64,000 nucleotides of DNA. Origin: Planctomycetota bacterium. GTDB lineage: Bacteria > Planctomycetota > Phycisphaerae > Phycisphaerales > SM1A02. The first letter of the stretch is position 1; every line of letters begins with the position of its first letter. This document shows, in pieces, positions 50,960 through 60,657 of this stretch. Under the pieces are notes generated by a model. It made no database searches and had not been told where the DNA came from. It was given only the letters and a program-made list of their open reading frames with translations. A program made the translations under genes and the position numbers. Location of the stretch: NCBI GenBank assembly GCA_022564665.1, contig JADFKZ010000001.1, positions 1-64,000 on the forward strand, given 5' to 3'.

Positions 50960-53779
50960 ATGCCCATCCGCCACTGGCTCGACTGGTCGACGCCCTGCCT
51001 GCCCGCGGCGGCGGTCTGGCTGATCGACCGCCACCACGAACGCCATTCCTGCGATCTGCAATCGCTCACCTGCGTCCTGCCCGGCCGGCGGGCGGGACGT
51101 CTTGTGCTGGCGGCCCTTGTCGGGGAGTGCGGGCGTCGCGAGCTGAGCCTGGTTCCCCCGACGATCTTGACGCCGGGTCCGCTGGTGGATTCTCTGTTGG
51201 AGGCCGACGAATCTCCCACAGCCACCGGCTGCGAGCGCACGCTCGGGTGGATGATGGCGATCGGCGAGTGCGACGCCCAGGCCAGGAGGTTGCTGCTCGG
51301 TACGCGGTCGGGGGGTGACCTGTTTGGGGATTTCGAGCTGGCGCGGACGGTTGACCGGCTCCATGAGGAACTGGCCGGCGAGTTGCTCAGCTTCCGGGAG
51401 GTTCCCGCGCTGGCCCAGGGGCTGGAGATGTTTGCCGAGGGCGACCGCTGGCAGGCGTTGCAGAGCGTCGCCGCGCGGTACCACGCGATACTCGGCTCAT
51501 GCGGGCTCGTCGACCCCCACGCTCACCGCCGCGAGGCGATTGCTGCGGGCCGCTTCTCCGCCACCGGCCCGATCGTCCTGATCGGTTTGACCCAGCTCAA
51601 CCGACAACAGCGCGCCGTGATCCTGGCCGCGGGTGATCAGGTGGCGGCGCTGGTCCACGCGCCCCCATCACGGAGCGAGCTCTTTGACGAGCTTGGCTGC
51701 CCAAAGCCCCAGGCGTGGGAGGAGATACGGCTGTCCATCTCCGATGACCAGATTCTGGTGGCGGAGGGGCCCGAGGATCAGACGCACCGGGCAATGGGGC
51801 AGCTGGCGGAGCTCAAGCAATCCCACGGCCCCGATCAGATCACGATTGGCGTGGGTGATCCGGCGCTCATCGAGCCGCTGGAGCGGGCGGCGGTCTGGGC
51901 CGGGCTCAGCGTACACGCCGCCGCGGGGATCGCGGTGCACCGCACGCCGCCGGTGCGGTTGCTCGGTGCGCTTGGGAGTTTTCTTGGGGGTTCTCTTGGA
52001 GTCCGCCGCTTTGGCGATCTCGCCACGCTGGTTCGGCATCCCGACCTCGAGCGGTGGCTTGCTCGAGTGCGACCCGCCGGGCCTGATGTGGACATTGCGT
52101 CGCTGCTTGACCGCTATTACGCCGAGCATCTCCACGAACGGCTCGATGGAGAGTGGCTTGGGTCAGCGGCCCAGCGTGCACAGCTCAAGGCCCTCTTGGA
52201 GACGCTCCAGCGTCTGATGGCGCCCCTGACAGGGACGCCGCGTCCCCTGGGCGAATGGAGCGCGCCGCTGCTGGGGGTCCTCGAGGAGGTCTACGGCGAT
52301 CTCGAGACGACGGACACTAGGCCAAGCGTACAGACGACGGTTGGGGCGTGCTTGTGGCTGCGAGACCTCCTGACCATGCAGCGGAACGCCAGCCCGCGGC
52401 TCCAGCCAACCACCGACGCCGCCACGGCGATTCGACTCGTGCTTTGGCAGGCAGCGGGCGAGACGGTGGCCCTTGAGCCGCGGACCGACGAGATTGAGCT
52501 GCTGGGGTGGCTGGAGCTTCATCTGGATCCGGCCCCGATCCTCATCCTGACGGGCTGCAACGATGGGCGGATCCCCGAATCGCTTACCGCCGATCTTTTT
52601 CTTCCAGACTCCCTTCGCCGGGCGCTGGGGCTGATGGACAACGCCCGTCGCTACGCCCGGGACGCCTATCTGATGGAGGCGATCACCCAAAGCCGGGTGC
52701 GGCTGAGGGTCATCATGGGGCGATCGGGCGTCGCCGGCGATCCGTTGCTGCCGAGTCGCCTGCTACTCGCCTGCGACGACGAGACGATCCTCCGCAGGCT
52801 CAAGCGGATTTGCCGGCAGCCCCGAGAGGGCACGCGGGCGTTCCCGATCGGCGCGCCCGCCTGCTCAGCAAAAGCCAGGATCGGCGTGCCCGCCCTCGGA
52901 GATGGGTGTGCGCCACCGGAGTCGATGACGGTGACGGACTTCAGGAGGTATCTGGAGTGTCCCTACCGCTACGCGCTTCAGCGTCTGCTTGGGCTTGAAG
53001 CCCTCGCCGACGATGCCGTGGAGCTTGGCGCCGGGCAGTTCGGGACCCTCGCCCATGAGGCGCTCAAGACCCTGGGCGATCCTGCGATCCGAGACGCCGT
53101 TGAGCCGGAGGCGATCCAGGCGTGGCTTGATGAGGCGTTGCGGACCGCGGCGCGGAAGCGCTACGGCCGCAACCCGATGCCGGCGGTTCGCCTGCAGCTT
53201 GCCTCTCTTGGCCAGCGGCTGGTGGGGCTTGCCCGGCTCCAGGCGCGGCTGCGGGCCGGCGGCTGGTCGATCGTCTCGACCGAGCTCGAACTGGCCGGTG
53301 AGACCGTCCTTCAGATCCCAGGCCAGGAACCAATGCCGGTCCGCGGCACGATCGACCGGGTCGACCGCCACCAGGAGACCGGCGACTGGCGGATCATCGA
53401 CTACAAGACCTCCGAGCGGGGGCGCGGCCCCACCGAGGTGCACCACGGCCGGACCACACTGCCGCCGCCCGGCGAGGCGCAATGGCTGGACCTCCAGCTT
53501 CCGCTGTACCACCACTTCGCGCCGCGCTTGGGCATCACCGGCACCGTCGAGCTTGCCTACATCGTCCTGCCCAAAACCTCAGCCGACATCCTGCCGGCGC
53601 GGTGGACGAGCGGGCATCTCCAGGCGGCGCTTCAGGTCGCTCGCGGCGTGGTGCGCGACATCCGCGCCGGGCGGTTTGACCTAAACCTGAGCCACCGCAG
53701 GATGTTCGATCCCTTCCAGCGGATCTGTCAGACACTCGCCTTCGGCGCCGACGACGATCAAGCCGGAGCCGACGCGTGA
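50960..53779 (+). CDS. addB: AddB/RexB-like nuclease-helicase subunit
   Basis: Partner of the AddA-like protein in recombination repair of double-strand breaks. The 939 residues lack helicase motifs, as in AddB, but have a C-terminal PD-(D/E)XK nuclease domain: TIDRVDRHQETGDWRIIDYK (about 796-815), with YKTSE, QLPLYHHFA and upstream YLECPYRYALQRLLG (about 663). AddB in Bacillus has four Cys for an Fe-S cluster: one before and three after the nuclease. Here Cys in LECPYR exists, but the C-terminal three (CxxCxxxxxC) are absent, with only one Cys (RICQTL). It overlaps AddA by four bases. Confidence 0.82.
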   Translation: MPIRHWLDWSTPCLPAAAVWLIDRHHERHSCDLQSLTCVLPGRRAGRLVLAALVGECGRRELSLVPPTILTPGPLVDSLLEADESPTATGCERTLGWMMAIGECDAQARRLLLGTRSGGDLFGDFELARTVDRLHEELAGELLSFREVPALAQGLEMFAEGDRWQALQSVAARYHAILGSCGLVDPHAHRREAIAAGRFSATGPIVLIGLTQLNRQQRAVILAAGDQVAALVHAPPSRSELFDELGCPKPQAWEEIRLSISDDQILVAEGPEDQTHRAMGQLAELKQSHGPDQITIGVGDPALIEPLERAAVWAGLSVHAAAGIAVHRTPPVRLLGALGSFLGGSLGVRRFGDLATLVRHPDLERWLARVRPAGPDVDIASLLDRYYAEHLHERLDGEWLGSAAQRAQLKALLETLQRLMAPLTGTPRPLGEWSAPLLGVLEEVYGDLETTDTRPSVQTTVGACLWLRDLLTMQRNASPRLQPTTDAATAIRLVLWQAAGETVALEPRTDEIELLGWLELHLDPAPILILTGCNDGRIPESLTADLFLPDSLRRALGLMDNARRYARDAYLMEAITQSRVRLRVIMGRSGVAGDPLLPSRLLLACDDETILRRLKRICRQPREGTRAFPIGAPACSAKARIGVPALGDGCAPPESMTVTDFRRYLECPYRYALQRLLGLEALADDAVELGAGQFGTLAHEALKTLGDPAIRDAVEPEAIQAWLDEALRTAARKRYGRNPMPAVRLQLASLGQRLVGLARLQARLRAGGWSIVSTELELAGETVLQIPGQEPMPVRGTIDRVDRHQETGDWRIIDYKTSERGRGPTEVHHGRTTLPPPGEAQWLDLQLPLYHHFAPRLGITGTVELAYIVLPKTSADILPARWTSGHLQAALQVARGVVRDIRAGRFDLNLSHRRMFDPFQRICQTLAFGADDDQAGADA

Positions 53780-56700
53780 CCGCGTCCTTCGACCGCAGCC
53801 GGTTTCCACCTACGTCGATTCTGGCGTCCGCCGGCTCGGGCAAGACCCATGCGCTGACCAGCCGCTACCTGTCACTTCTCGCCGCCGGCGTTGGCGTGCA
53901 TTCCATCCTGGCGAGCACTTTCACCCGGCTCGCCGCGGGCGAGATCAGGGACCGTCTCTTGGACCGCCTCGCCCGCGCTGCCGAGAGCCCTGACGACCGA
54001 GGCGACCTGGCCCGGACCATCGGCCGAAAGGAACTCTCCCGCGCCGAGGTCCTGGACCTCATACGAACGTTGATGCGCAACATCCACCGGCTCCAGATCC
54101 GCACGCTGGACAGCTTCTTCGGCTCCCTGGTCAACTGCCATGCGCTGGAGCTGGGCATGCCGCTCGCGGGCCGGATCATCGAGGCCGACGAAGCAGCCGC
54201 GGTCCGCCGAGAGGCGATCGGGCGTGTGCTGGCGGGCGGGAGGGACGCGGGGGCCGTCGGCGATCGGGGGGACGGGCGGGGTGGTCGCCGCAGGCTGGTA
54301 ACGCTCCTGAGGCGTCTGACCCAGGGCTCAACCAACCGTTCGGTGTTCGGTGTCATCGACCGCGTCGTGGCGGAGCTCTATGAGATCTACCGTGAGGCGG
54401 ACTTTGGGGCCTGGGAGTGGGTGCCCCACCTTCCGACGCTGCCCCGCGCCCGGCTGCCGGAGGCGTTGGGGCGGCTGGAAGCGGCGGCCCCGACACAGCC
54501 CGGCAGCCACATCAAGGCCCACCGCACCGACTGTGACCGGGCCCGGGCCGGTGACTGGGAGGGCTTCGTCGGAAAAGGGCTCGCCCCGCCGATCGCCACC
54601 GGCGATCGCACCTATTACAAGTCACCGATCGAGCCGCACGTGATCGAGGCGTACCAGCCGATCATCGACCACGCTCGGGCGGTCCTGATCAATCGCCTCC
54701 GCGGCCAGACGATCGCCACCCGCCGGCTGTTGAGCCTCTTCGACAGCGAGTACCGCAGCGTCAAGCAGCGTCTGGGGGTGCTGACTTTTCCCGACATCAT
54801 GGCGGCGATGCTGGACGCCCAGAGGCTCGGCACCTTTGACGAGATGTGCTTCCGGATCGACGCGGCGATCCGGCATTTACTGCTGGACGAGTTTCAGGAC
54901 ACGAACGTCGGCCAGTGGCGGGCGCTGGAGCCGATTGCGCTTCAGATCGTCAGCGACGAGACGGAGCCGCGAAGCTTCCTGTGTGTGGGTGATGTCAAGC
55001 AATCCATCTACGGATGGCGCGATGCGTGCCCGGAGATACTCGACCAGATACGCCAGTTGCTCAGCGGCCCCGACGGCAGCCCGGCGATCGTGCCCAAGAC
55101 GCTTACCCGCAGCTACCGCTCCTCGCCGGTCGTGATCGACGTCGTTAACCTGGTCTTCGGATCGCTCACCAGCAACCCGGCGCTTGAGGAATTCCCAGAG
55201 GCCCGCGAGCTCTTTGCACGCGGGTTCAGCGCTCATGACACCGCCAGGAAGGAGCTTTCCGGCTACGTCGTGCTGCGGACGGTCAAGCGGGCGGGACCGG
55301 ACCAGTCCACCGACGCCCTGCGGCTGACCGGGGCGGCAACGCTGGTCAAGATGCTCCATGAGCAGGCCCCGGGCATGTCGATCGGGGTGCTGACAGCGAC
55401 GAACCGGGCGGTCTCGCGATTGCTCTTTGAATTCGGGCCCGGTCGGCTGAACCTGCCCGCGTCGGGCCGGGGCGGCGGCCCCCTGACAGACTCGCCCGCC
55501 GTCAACGTCATCCTCGACCTGCTTCGGCTGGCGGATCATCCCGACGACACCATTTGCGGCTTCAACGTGGCGCGCAGCCCGCTGGGACCGCTCATCGATC
55601 TGCCCGACGAGGCAGACGTCCGCCGGCGGCGTCTGCTGGCGCGCCGGATCCGCCGCCGTCTTCTTGACGAGGGCTTTGCCGCAACGATCGCACGGTGGAC
55701 AAAGTTGTTCGCCCCCGCGTGCGACGCGCGGCAGTACGGCCGCCTCCACCAGCTCATCGATCTCGCCGGCCGCTACGATACCCAGCCCACGGGCCGCGTC
55801 GACGACTTCGTCCAGATCGTCCAGAATCGGCCCGTCACCGGCGGGCCGCGCGCGTCCATTCAGGTCATGACCATCCACCAGTCCAAGGGGCTGGAGTTCG
55901 ATATCGTCGTCCTCCCGGAGCTTCAGCGGTCCCTTGCAGGCGACCATCATCCGCCGGTCGTGTTCCAGCGCGCCGGGGAGGTGGGACCGATCACGCGGAT
56001 CTGCCGCTGGGCCAACAGCGCCACGCGGTCGCTGTTCCCCCAGATCGAGCCACTGTTCGCCCGCCACCGAACACGGACGGTACGCGAAAGCCTCTGCCTG
56101 CTGTATGTCGCCATGACCAGGGCCAAGAGCGGGCTGTACATGCTGATTGATCCGCCGCCGCTTCGGAAGTCCGGAGCGGTCTCCACGACGGTCCCCAAGT
56201 CGGCGGCGGGCGTGCTGGTGAGCGCCCTGGCGGCGGGGCGCATGGAGCCCGACAGCGTCGGCTTTGAGCGTGGGGACCCACAGTGGCTGAGGGGCAAGCA
56301 GCGACGCCCCGAGCGCGAGGCCGCACCCGGTGTGCCCGGTCCGATCACTCTGGCCCTGCCGGCGAAGACACGTATCCTGATCGCCCCGCCCGTGCAGCCG
56401 TCGAGCTACGGCAGAGCCGGCGCGCTTGGTTGTGAGCTGAGGTCTCCCGACGCCGAGGCGCTTGATCGCGGTCGCGTGATCCATCGCCTTTTTGAGCAGG
56501 TCGAGTGGATCGAGGACTTCCAGCCAGCCTACGAGAGGCTGGTCCGTGTGGCGCAGGCGGCGGCCCCGCGCCGGCCCGCGTCATGGGTGAGCGGGCAGGT
56601 TTCGGCGTTTCTCGAGGCGCTTGAGCGTCCGGCCGTCCGCCAGACACTTGCCCGTGGCACGCGAGCGCCGGGGACACTTCGGCTGTGGCGTGAGCAGCCC

Positions 56701-57009
56701 TATGCCCGAAACGTAGCCGGTGCCGTCGAGCAGGGGGTGATCGACCGCCTCGAGGCCCAGGGCGTCGAAGGCTCCTTCTCCTGCGCGACCGTCATCGATT
56801 TCAAGACCGACCCGGTCGACGCCACCGGCGCGGCCGCGGCGGCCGAGGGGTACCGCGGGCAGCTCACGGCGTACCGAGCCGCGGCGGCGGCGATGCTGAG
56901 ACTCCCCCCGGCGCAGGTGAGGATGGTTGTTCTGTTCGTCATTCATGGCGCGGCGGTGGAGGTGGAAGGGGGAGCGACGAAGCGACAAGGCGACGAGGGG
57001 AATCGATGA
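53776..57009 (+). CDS. addA: AddA-like UvrD-family helicase-nuclease
   Basis: ATP-dependent DNA helicase with a nuclease domain. The 1077 residues have Walker A ASAGSGKT at 17-24, LASTFTRLAAGEIRDRL, motif II LLLDEFQDTN near 370, the VGDVKQSIYGWRDA motif III, TIHQSKGLEFDIVVLPEL (motif V), LLYVAMTRAKSGLYML (motif VI, near 776), and a C-terminal PD-(D/E)XK-like set VIHRLFEQVEW, GVIDRL, CATVIDFKTDP (near 1005), YRGQLTAYR. Start GTG 53776 overlaps the AddB-like gene by four bases. It is the likely enzymatic core of an AddAB complex. Confidence 0.87.
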   Translation: MTASFDRSRFPPTSILASAGSGKTHALTSRYLSLLAAGVGVHSILASTFTRLAAGEIRDRLLDRLARAAESPDDRGDLARTIGRKELSRAEVLDLIRTLMRNIHRLQIRTLDSFFGSLVNCHALELGMPLAGRIIEADEAAAVRREAIGRVLAGGRDAGAVGDRGDGRGGRRRLVTLLRRLTQGSTNRSVFGVIDRVVAELYEIYREADFGAWEWVPHLPTLPRARLPEALGRLEAAAPTQPGSHIKAHRTDCDRARAGDWEGFVGKGLAPPIATGDRTYYKSPIEPHVIEAYQPIIDHARAVLINRLRGQTIATRRLLSLFDSEYRSVKQRLGVLTFPDIMAAMLDAQRLGTFDEMCFRIDAAIRHLLLDEFQDTNVGQWRALEPIALQIVSDETEPRSFLCVGDVKQSIYGWRDACPEILDQIRQLLSGPDGSPAIVPKTLTRSYRSSPVVIDVVNLVFGSLTSNPALEEFPEARELFARGFSAHDTARKELSGYVVLRTVKRAGPDQSTDALRLTGAATLVKMLHEQAPGMSIGVLTATNRAVSRLLFEFGPGRLNLPASGRGGGPLTDSPAVNVILDLLRLADHPDDTICGFNVARSPLGPLIDLPDEADVRRRRLLARRIRRRLLDEGFAATIARWTKLFAPACDARQYGRLHQLIDLAGRYDTQPTGRVDDFVQIVQNRPVTGGPRASIQVMTIHQSKGLEFDIVVLPELQRSLAGDHHPPVVFQRAGEVGPITRICRWANSATRSLFPQIEPLFARHRTRTVRESLCLLYVAMTRAKSGLYMLIDPPPLRKSGAVSTTVPKSAAGVLVSALAAGRMEPDSVGFERGDPQWLRGKQRRPEREAAPGVPGPITLALPAKTRILIAPPVQPSSYGRAGALGCELRSPDAEALDRGRVIHRLFEQVEWIEDFQPAYERLVRVAQAAAPRRPASWVSGQVSAFLEALERPAVRQTLARGTRAPGTLRLWREQPYARNVAGAVEQGVIDRLEAQGVEGSFSCATVIDFKTDPVDATGAAAAAEGYRGQLTAYRAAAAAMLRLPPAQVRMVVLFVIHGAAVEVEGGATKRQGDEGNR

Positions 57010-57164
57010 GGCGGCGGGCGCACGCCCCGGCAGGATGCCGGGTATCCCGAGGGGCGCCGCCCCGAAGGCTCAGCTGCGCTGGCAGGACGCCAAGCAGCTG
57101 ACAGAACAACAGTGACGAAGTGAGGAAGGGCTCACTTTTGACCGCTCTGCTACACTCGCCGGCC

Positions 57165-58814
57165 ATGCCCACTATCACCATCGACGGCACGGCCTTTACG
57201 TTCAAAGAAGGCCTCACCATTCTCCAGGTGGCGCTGGAAAACGGTATCGAGATCCCCCACTACTGCTACCACCCCGCGCTGTCGATTGTCGCCAACTGCC
57301 GCATCTGCCTGGCCGAGGTCTGGGCCCCCGACCCGCGACACGACAACCGCCTGGAGCCGATCCCCAAGCTGCTGCCGACCTGCCAGGCCGCCGCCGGCGA
57401 CGGGCAGGTGGTCTACACCGACAGCCCCAAGGCGATCGCCAACCAGCGTGCGGTGATGGAGTATCTCCTGATCAACCACCCAGTCGACTGTCCGGTCTGT
57501 GACCAGGCGGGTGAGTGCTATCTCCAGGACTACTCCTACCAGTACGGCCGGGGGTCCTCGCGCTTCCGCGAGCAGAAGATCAAGCAGCCCAAGAAGGACC
57601 TCGGCCCCCACGTGCTTCTGTACATGGACCGCTGCATCATGTGCACGCGATGCGTGCGTTTCTGCCGGGAGATCACGGGCACGGGCGAGATCAGTGTTGT
57701 GGACCGCGGCGCGACCTCCGAGATCGACATCTTCCCCGGCGTGGCCCTGGACAACGAGCTCAGCGCCAACGTCGTCGACCTGTGCCCGGTGGGCGCCCTG
57801 CTCGACAAGGAGTTCCTCTTCCAGCAGCGGGTGTGGTTTCTGAAGCGGACGCCCTCGATCGATGGCATCACCGCCTCCGGCGACAACATCTTCATCGAGC
57901 ACAACGGCGGCCGCATCTACCGCATCAAGCCGCGGACCAACATGGAGGTCAACACCTACTGGATCACCGACGAGGTTCGCTTCGGCTGGACGTTCGTCCA
58001 CAACGAGGACCGTCTCACGCTTCCCGCCGTGGCGGGGGAGGAGCCCTTCGAGGCCCCCGAAGCGCCAATCGCCTACGAGACGGCGTACGCAAGGGTGACT
58101 GAGGCCCTGGGCACGGCGCAGTCGATCGGCGTTTTGATCAGCCCGATGCTGAGCTGTGAGGACGCCTTCGAGCTGGCGCGGTACGTCAGCCAGCAGGAGG
58201 CGCCGGTCGCGTTCGCGGTCGGGCCCGTCCCCTTCGCCGGCGCCGACAAGACCTTTCCCGGCGGCTTCAGGGTGTACGCCGAGAAGGCCCCCAACGCCCG
58301 CGGCGTCCGACGGGTGCTCGAGAAGTTCTCCGCCAACGTGCTGGATTACGACGCCTTCGTCGGCCGGCTGCGGCGGGGCGATCTGAGCGTCCTGCTCCTG
58401 ACCGGCAACTATCCCAGTGACTGGACAACCAAGGAGCTGCTAGAGGCTCTCGGCGAGCGCGGCGGGCGGTTTGTGGTGCTGATCGACACCTTGGCGACGC
58501 CGTTGGCCGACCGTGCAGACGTCTTGATCCCTTCCGCCACCTGGGCGGAGAAGGCCGGGACATTCGAGAACGCCGGGGGCCGGCTCCAGGCATTTGAGCG
58601 GGCGATCAAGCCAATCGACTACGTCAAGAGTGAATCGCAGATCGCCCTGGATCTGATCGCGGCCGCCTCGGGATCGAGCCCCGCTGTCTACGATCCCCTC
58701 GCCACGCGCAAGCAGATGGCCGATCTGAACGGTCTCAGCGAGTTCGTCAGCGAGGTTCACCTGCCGCCGGCGGACGAGAAGATTGCCTCGGACATGCAGG
58801 TCGTCGAGCTGTAG
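57165..58814 (+). CDS. nuoG: NADH-quinone oxidoreductase subunit G
   Basis: Iron-sulfur subunit of complex I. The 549 residues from ATG 57165 have the N-terminal 2Fe-2S set C34, C45, C48, C73; the His-ligated 4Fe-4S site H105, C109, C112, C118 (HPVDCPVCDQAGECYLQD); and a 4Fe-4S set C157, C160, C163 with C207 (CIMCTRCVRFCREI; DLCPVG). The large C-terminal molybdopterin-like domain is shorter than in E. coli NuoG. No other nuo gene is in the window. The gene follows addA after 155 bases. Confidence 0.92.
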   Translation: MPTITIDGTAFTFKEGLTILQVALENGIEIPHYCYHPALSIVANCRICLAEVWAPDPRHDNRLEPIPKLLPTCQAAAGDGQVVYTDSPKAIANQRAVMEYLLINHPVDCPVCDQAGECYLQDYSYQYGRGSSRFREQKIKQPKKDLGPHVLLYMDRCIMCTRCVRFCREITGTGEISVVDRGATSEIDIFPGVALDNELSANVVDLCPVGALLDKEFLFQQRVWFLKRTPSIDGITASGDNIFIEHNGGRIYRIKPRTNMEVNTYWITDEVRFGWTFVHNEDRLTLPAVAGEEPFEAPEAPIAYETAYARVTEALGTAQSIGVLISPMLSCEDAFELARYVSQQEAPVAFAVGPVPFAGADKTFPGGFRVYAEKAPNARGVRRVLEKFSANVLDYDAFVGRLRRGDLSVLLLTGNYPSDWTTKELLEALGERGGRFVVLIDTLATPLADRADVLIPSATWAEKAGTFENAGGRLQAFERAIKPIDYVKSESQIALDLIAAASGSSPAVYDPLATRKQMADLNGLSEFVSEVHLPPADEKIASDMQVVEL

Positions 58815-59233
58815 AAGGGCGGTCGACAAGAGAAGCCGGTCGGCCCTGCGCGACAGGAGGCACAGGCGTTCGGGGTTCGGGAGAGCGGCGAGCTACCACT
58901 CCTGAATCTCGTACCCTGCTCTTTTCTCCGCGGTGCTGGACACCAGCCTGTGCGCCAGGACGCCAACGTGTGCGCCAGAACGCCAGACGTTTCTGGGTGG
59001 CTGTGACGGAGTCCCGATCGCATCGGGACGACGCCACGGTTGGTCCGTCGACCAAAAGACCGGGGCTTCGCTTCGCTCAGCCCAGCCACCCGAGCCCAGA
59101 CCCAGCCACCCGAGCCCCAGCCACGCGGCCAAAGTGATTCAGCAAAGGGTTCAGGGGTCGAGGTTCATCGCTTTCCCGAACCCCGAACCCCCTCTATTCT
59201 CTGCGGCCCTCCGCGGTGAATCTTCGCCTTCTT
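58815..59233 (+). repeat. Longest CIR repeat, with D module and tandem CAGCCAC tail
   Basis: Fills the whole 419-base junction between convergent nuoG and the aldehyde dehydrogenase gene. Order: GACAAGAGAAGCCGGTCGG, GCGACAGG, GTTCGGGGTTCGGG, GGCGAGCTACCACTCCTGAA, ACCCTGCTCTTTTCTCCGCG, D module (58997-59124), GGGTTCAGGGGTCGAGG, CCCGAACCCCGAACCCCC, CTCTGCGGCCCTCCGCGG, TGAATCTTCGCC. Two gene-like short frames in it are repeat products. Confidence 0.85.
58997..59124 (+). repeat. D module, copy 2, with three CAGCCAC ends
   Basis: GTGGCTGTGACGGAGTCCCG at 58997, ATCGCATCGGGACGACGCC, ACGGTTGGTCCG. The right end is repeated: CAGCCAC at 59083, 59103 and 59118, the first two spaced 20 bases. This looks like tandem duplication of the right end. 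See copy 1 at 45856-45963. Confidence 0.75.
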
Positions 59234-60610
59234 CTACCTGCTCACCACGCGTGTCTGGGTGAATTGGCGGTGGCCTTCACGGCCGCTGTGGAAGCCGTAC
59301 CCGCTTTGCTTGGCACCCACCCACGGTGTCCCCGCGGCCCCGCCGCACCCCTTGTTGATACCGATCATGCCCGCGTCCAGCCGCCGCGCCACGGCGCCCG
59401 CCCTCTCCGCATCGCCTGAAAAGACCACCGCCCCCAGACCGAAGGGGGTGTCGTTGGCGAGCCGCACCGCCTCATCAACCTCCCGGAAGCGCGCCACGCA
59501 CGCGACCGGGCCGAAGGTCTCGTCCCGCATGATGTCCATATCGTGGGTGACGTTGGCCAGCACGGTTGGCACGATATAGCGGTCGGGATGCTCCCCGCCT
59601 CCGGCGATCACCGTGGCGCCCTGCTTCACCGCATCGTCGATCTGCTTCAGGACGTGGTCCCGCTGCCGGAGGTTGATCATGGGCCCGATCGTCACCCCCT
59701 CCTCGGAGCCGGAACCGACGTTTTGCTCGCCGGTGAGCCTGATCATCTCGGACTCGAACCGGTCGGCGATCTTCTCATCGACGTAGATTCGCTCCGTGCT
59801 CACGCAGACCTGGCCCGCATTTCGAAAGCTGTTGCGGACCGCGAACCGGGCGGCTGCCTCGACGTCGGCGTCGTCGAGTACGATCATCGGGTCCTTGCCG
59901 CCGAGCTCGAGAATCACGCGTTTGAGCGTGGCGCTGGCAGCGTTGAGGATGTGCTTTCCCGCCTCGCGCGAACCGGTGAACACGATCAGATCGATGTCGG
60001 CCTTCACCAGCGCCTGGCCCTGTTCGTCGGCGCCGTGAACCACCGCCAGGACATCCGGCGGGAGGAACTCGTTGACGAGATCGACATAGGCGCTGGCGAT
60101 GAGAGGTGTCTCCTCCGAGGGCTTGAGCACGACGGTGTTCCCGGCCACGAGGGCGGGGATCACGCTCCAGTGGGGCATCGCCAGCGGGAAGTTCCACGGG
60201 GTGATGGCGGCGCAGACTCCCAGGGGATCGTGGTAGACGATCGACTCGGTCTTGGAGTCTTGCAGCACATCCGGCTCAAAGGCCTCGACGAGCTGATCGA
60301 GTGTGGTCGGGAGCTCCTCGCCACATTGTCTGGCCTCGCCGACCGCCTCGGGCAGCGGCTTGCCCATCTCCTCGCTGAGCAGCGGACCGAGCGCCTCGGC
60401 GCGGTCAATCAGCGCCTGGGCCAGGGGCCGCAGGATCCGGGCCCGTTTCGCCGGCCCCAGCTCTGACCAGCGGGGCTGGACGTTTCGTGCCCGGGCGACG
60501 ATCGCGGCGATGTCGCCGGCGGGCGTGATCGGCACCTCACCGACGACCTCACCGGTGGCGGGGTTGCGGGAGGTCAGCGCGGTCGGTGTGCGTGCGGTGA
60601 AGGTGGTCAT
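59234..60610 (-). CDS. NAD(P)-dependent aldehyde dehydrogenase
   Basis: A 458-residue aldehyde dehydrogenase. Catalytic Cys269 (RNAGQVCVSTERI), Glu235 (VILELGGKDPMIV), the cofactor segment TPWNFPLAMPHWSVIPALVA, NTVVLKPSEETPL and GSREAGKHI are all in place. The ending (GAKQSGYGFHSGREGHRQFT) resembles succinate-semialdehyde dehydrogenases, but substrate is uncertain. The full length is short compared to GabD (about 480). It converges with nuoG and lies upstream of nothing co-directional until panC. Confidence 0.9.
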   Translation of the reverse strand: MTTFTARTPTALTSRNPATGEVVGEVPITPAGDIAAIVARARNVQPRWSELGPAKRARILRPLAQALIDRAEALGPLLSEEMGKPLPEAVGEARQCGEELPTTLDQLVEAFEPDVLQDSKTESIVYHDPLGVCAAITPWNFPLAMPHWSVIPALVAGNTVVLKPSEETPLIASAYVDLVNEFLPPDVLAVVHGADEQGQALVKADIDLIVFTGSREAGKHILNAASATLKRVILELGGKDPMIVLDDADVEAAARFAVRNSFRNAGQVCVSTERIYVDEKIADRFESEMIRLTGEQNVGSGSEEGVTIGPMINLRQRDHVLKQIDDAVKQGATVIAGGGEHPDRYIVPTVLANVTHDMDIMRDETFGPVACVARFREVDEAVRLANDTPFGLGAVVFSGDAERAGAVARRLDAGMIGINKGCGGAAGTPWVGAKQSGYGFHSGREGHRQFTQTRVVSR

Positions 60611-60657
60611 GGTGGGGTCCTCTGGTTCGGGCGATTATTGTAGGGGATCGCTATTTC

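Noticed and set aside
54877-56484. A 535-codon minus-strand frame inside the AddA-like gene
   Set aside because: Shadow of the helicase gene; motifs II to VI of the helicase lie on the plus strand.
58815-59233. Short reading frames in the region (for example 58747-59055 on the minus strand)
   Set aside because: They are encoded by the CIR and D repeats and have no ribosome-binding site or family similarity.
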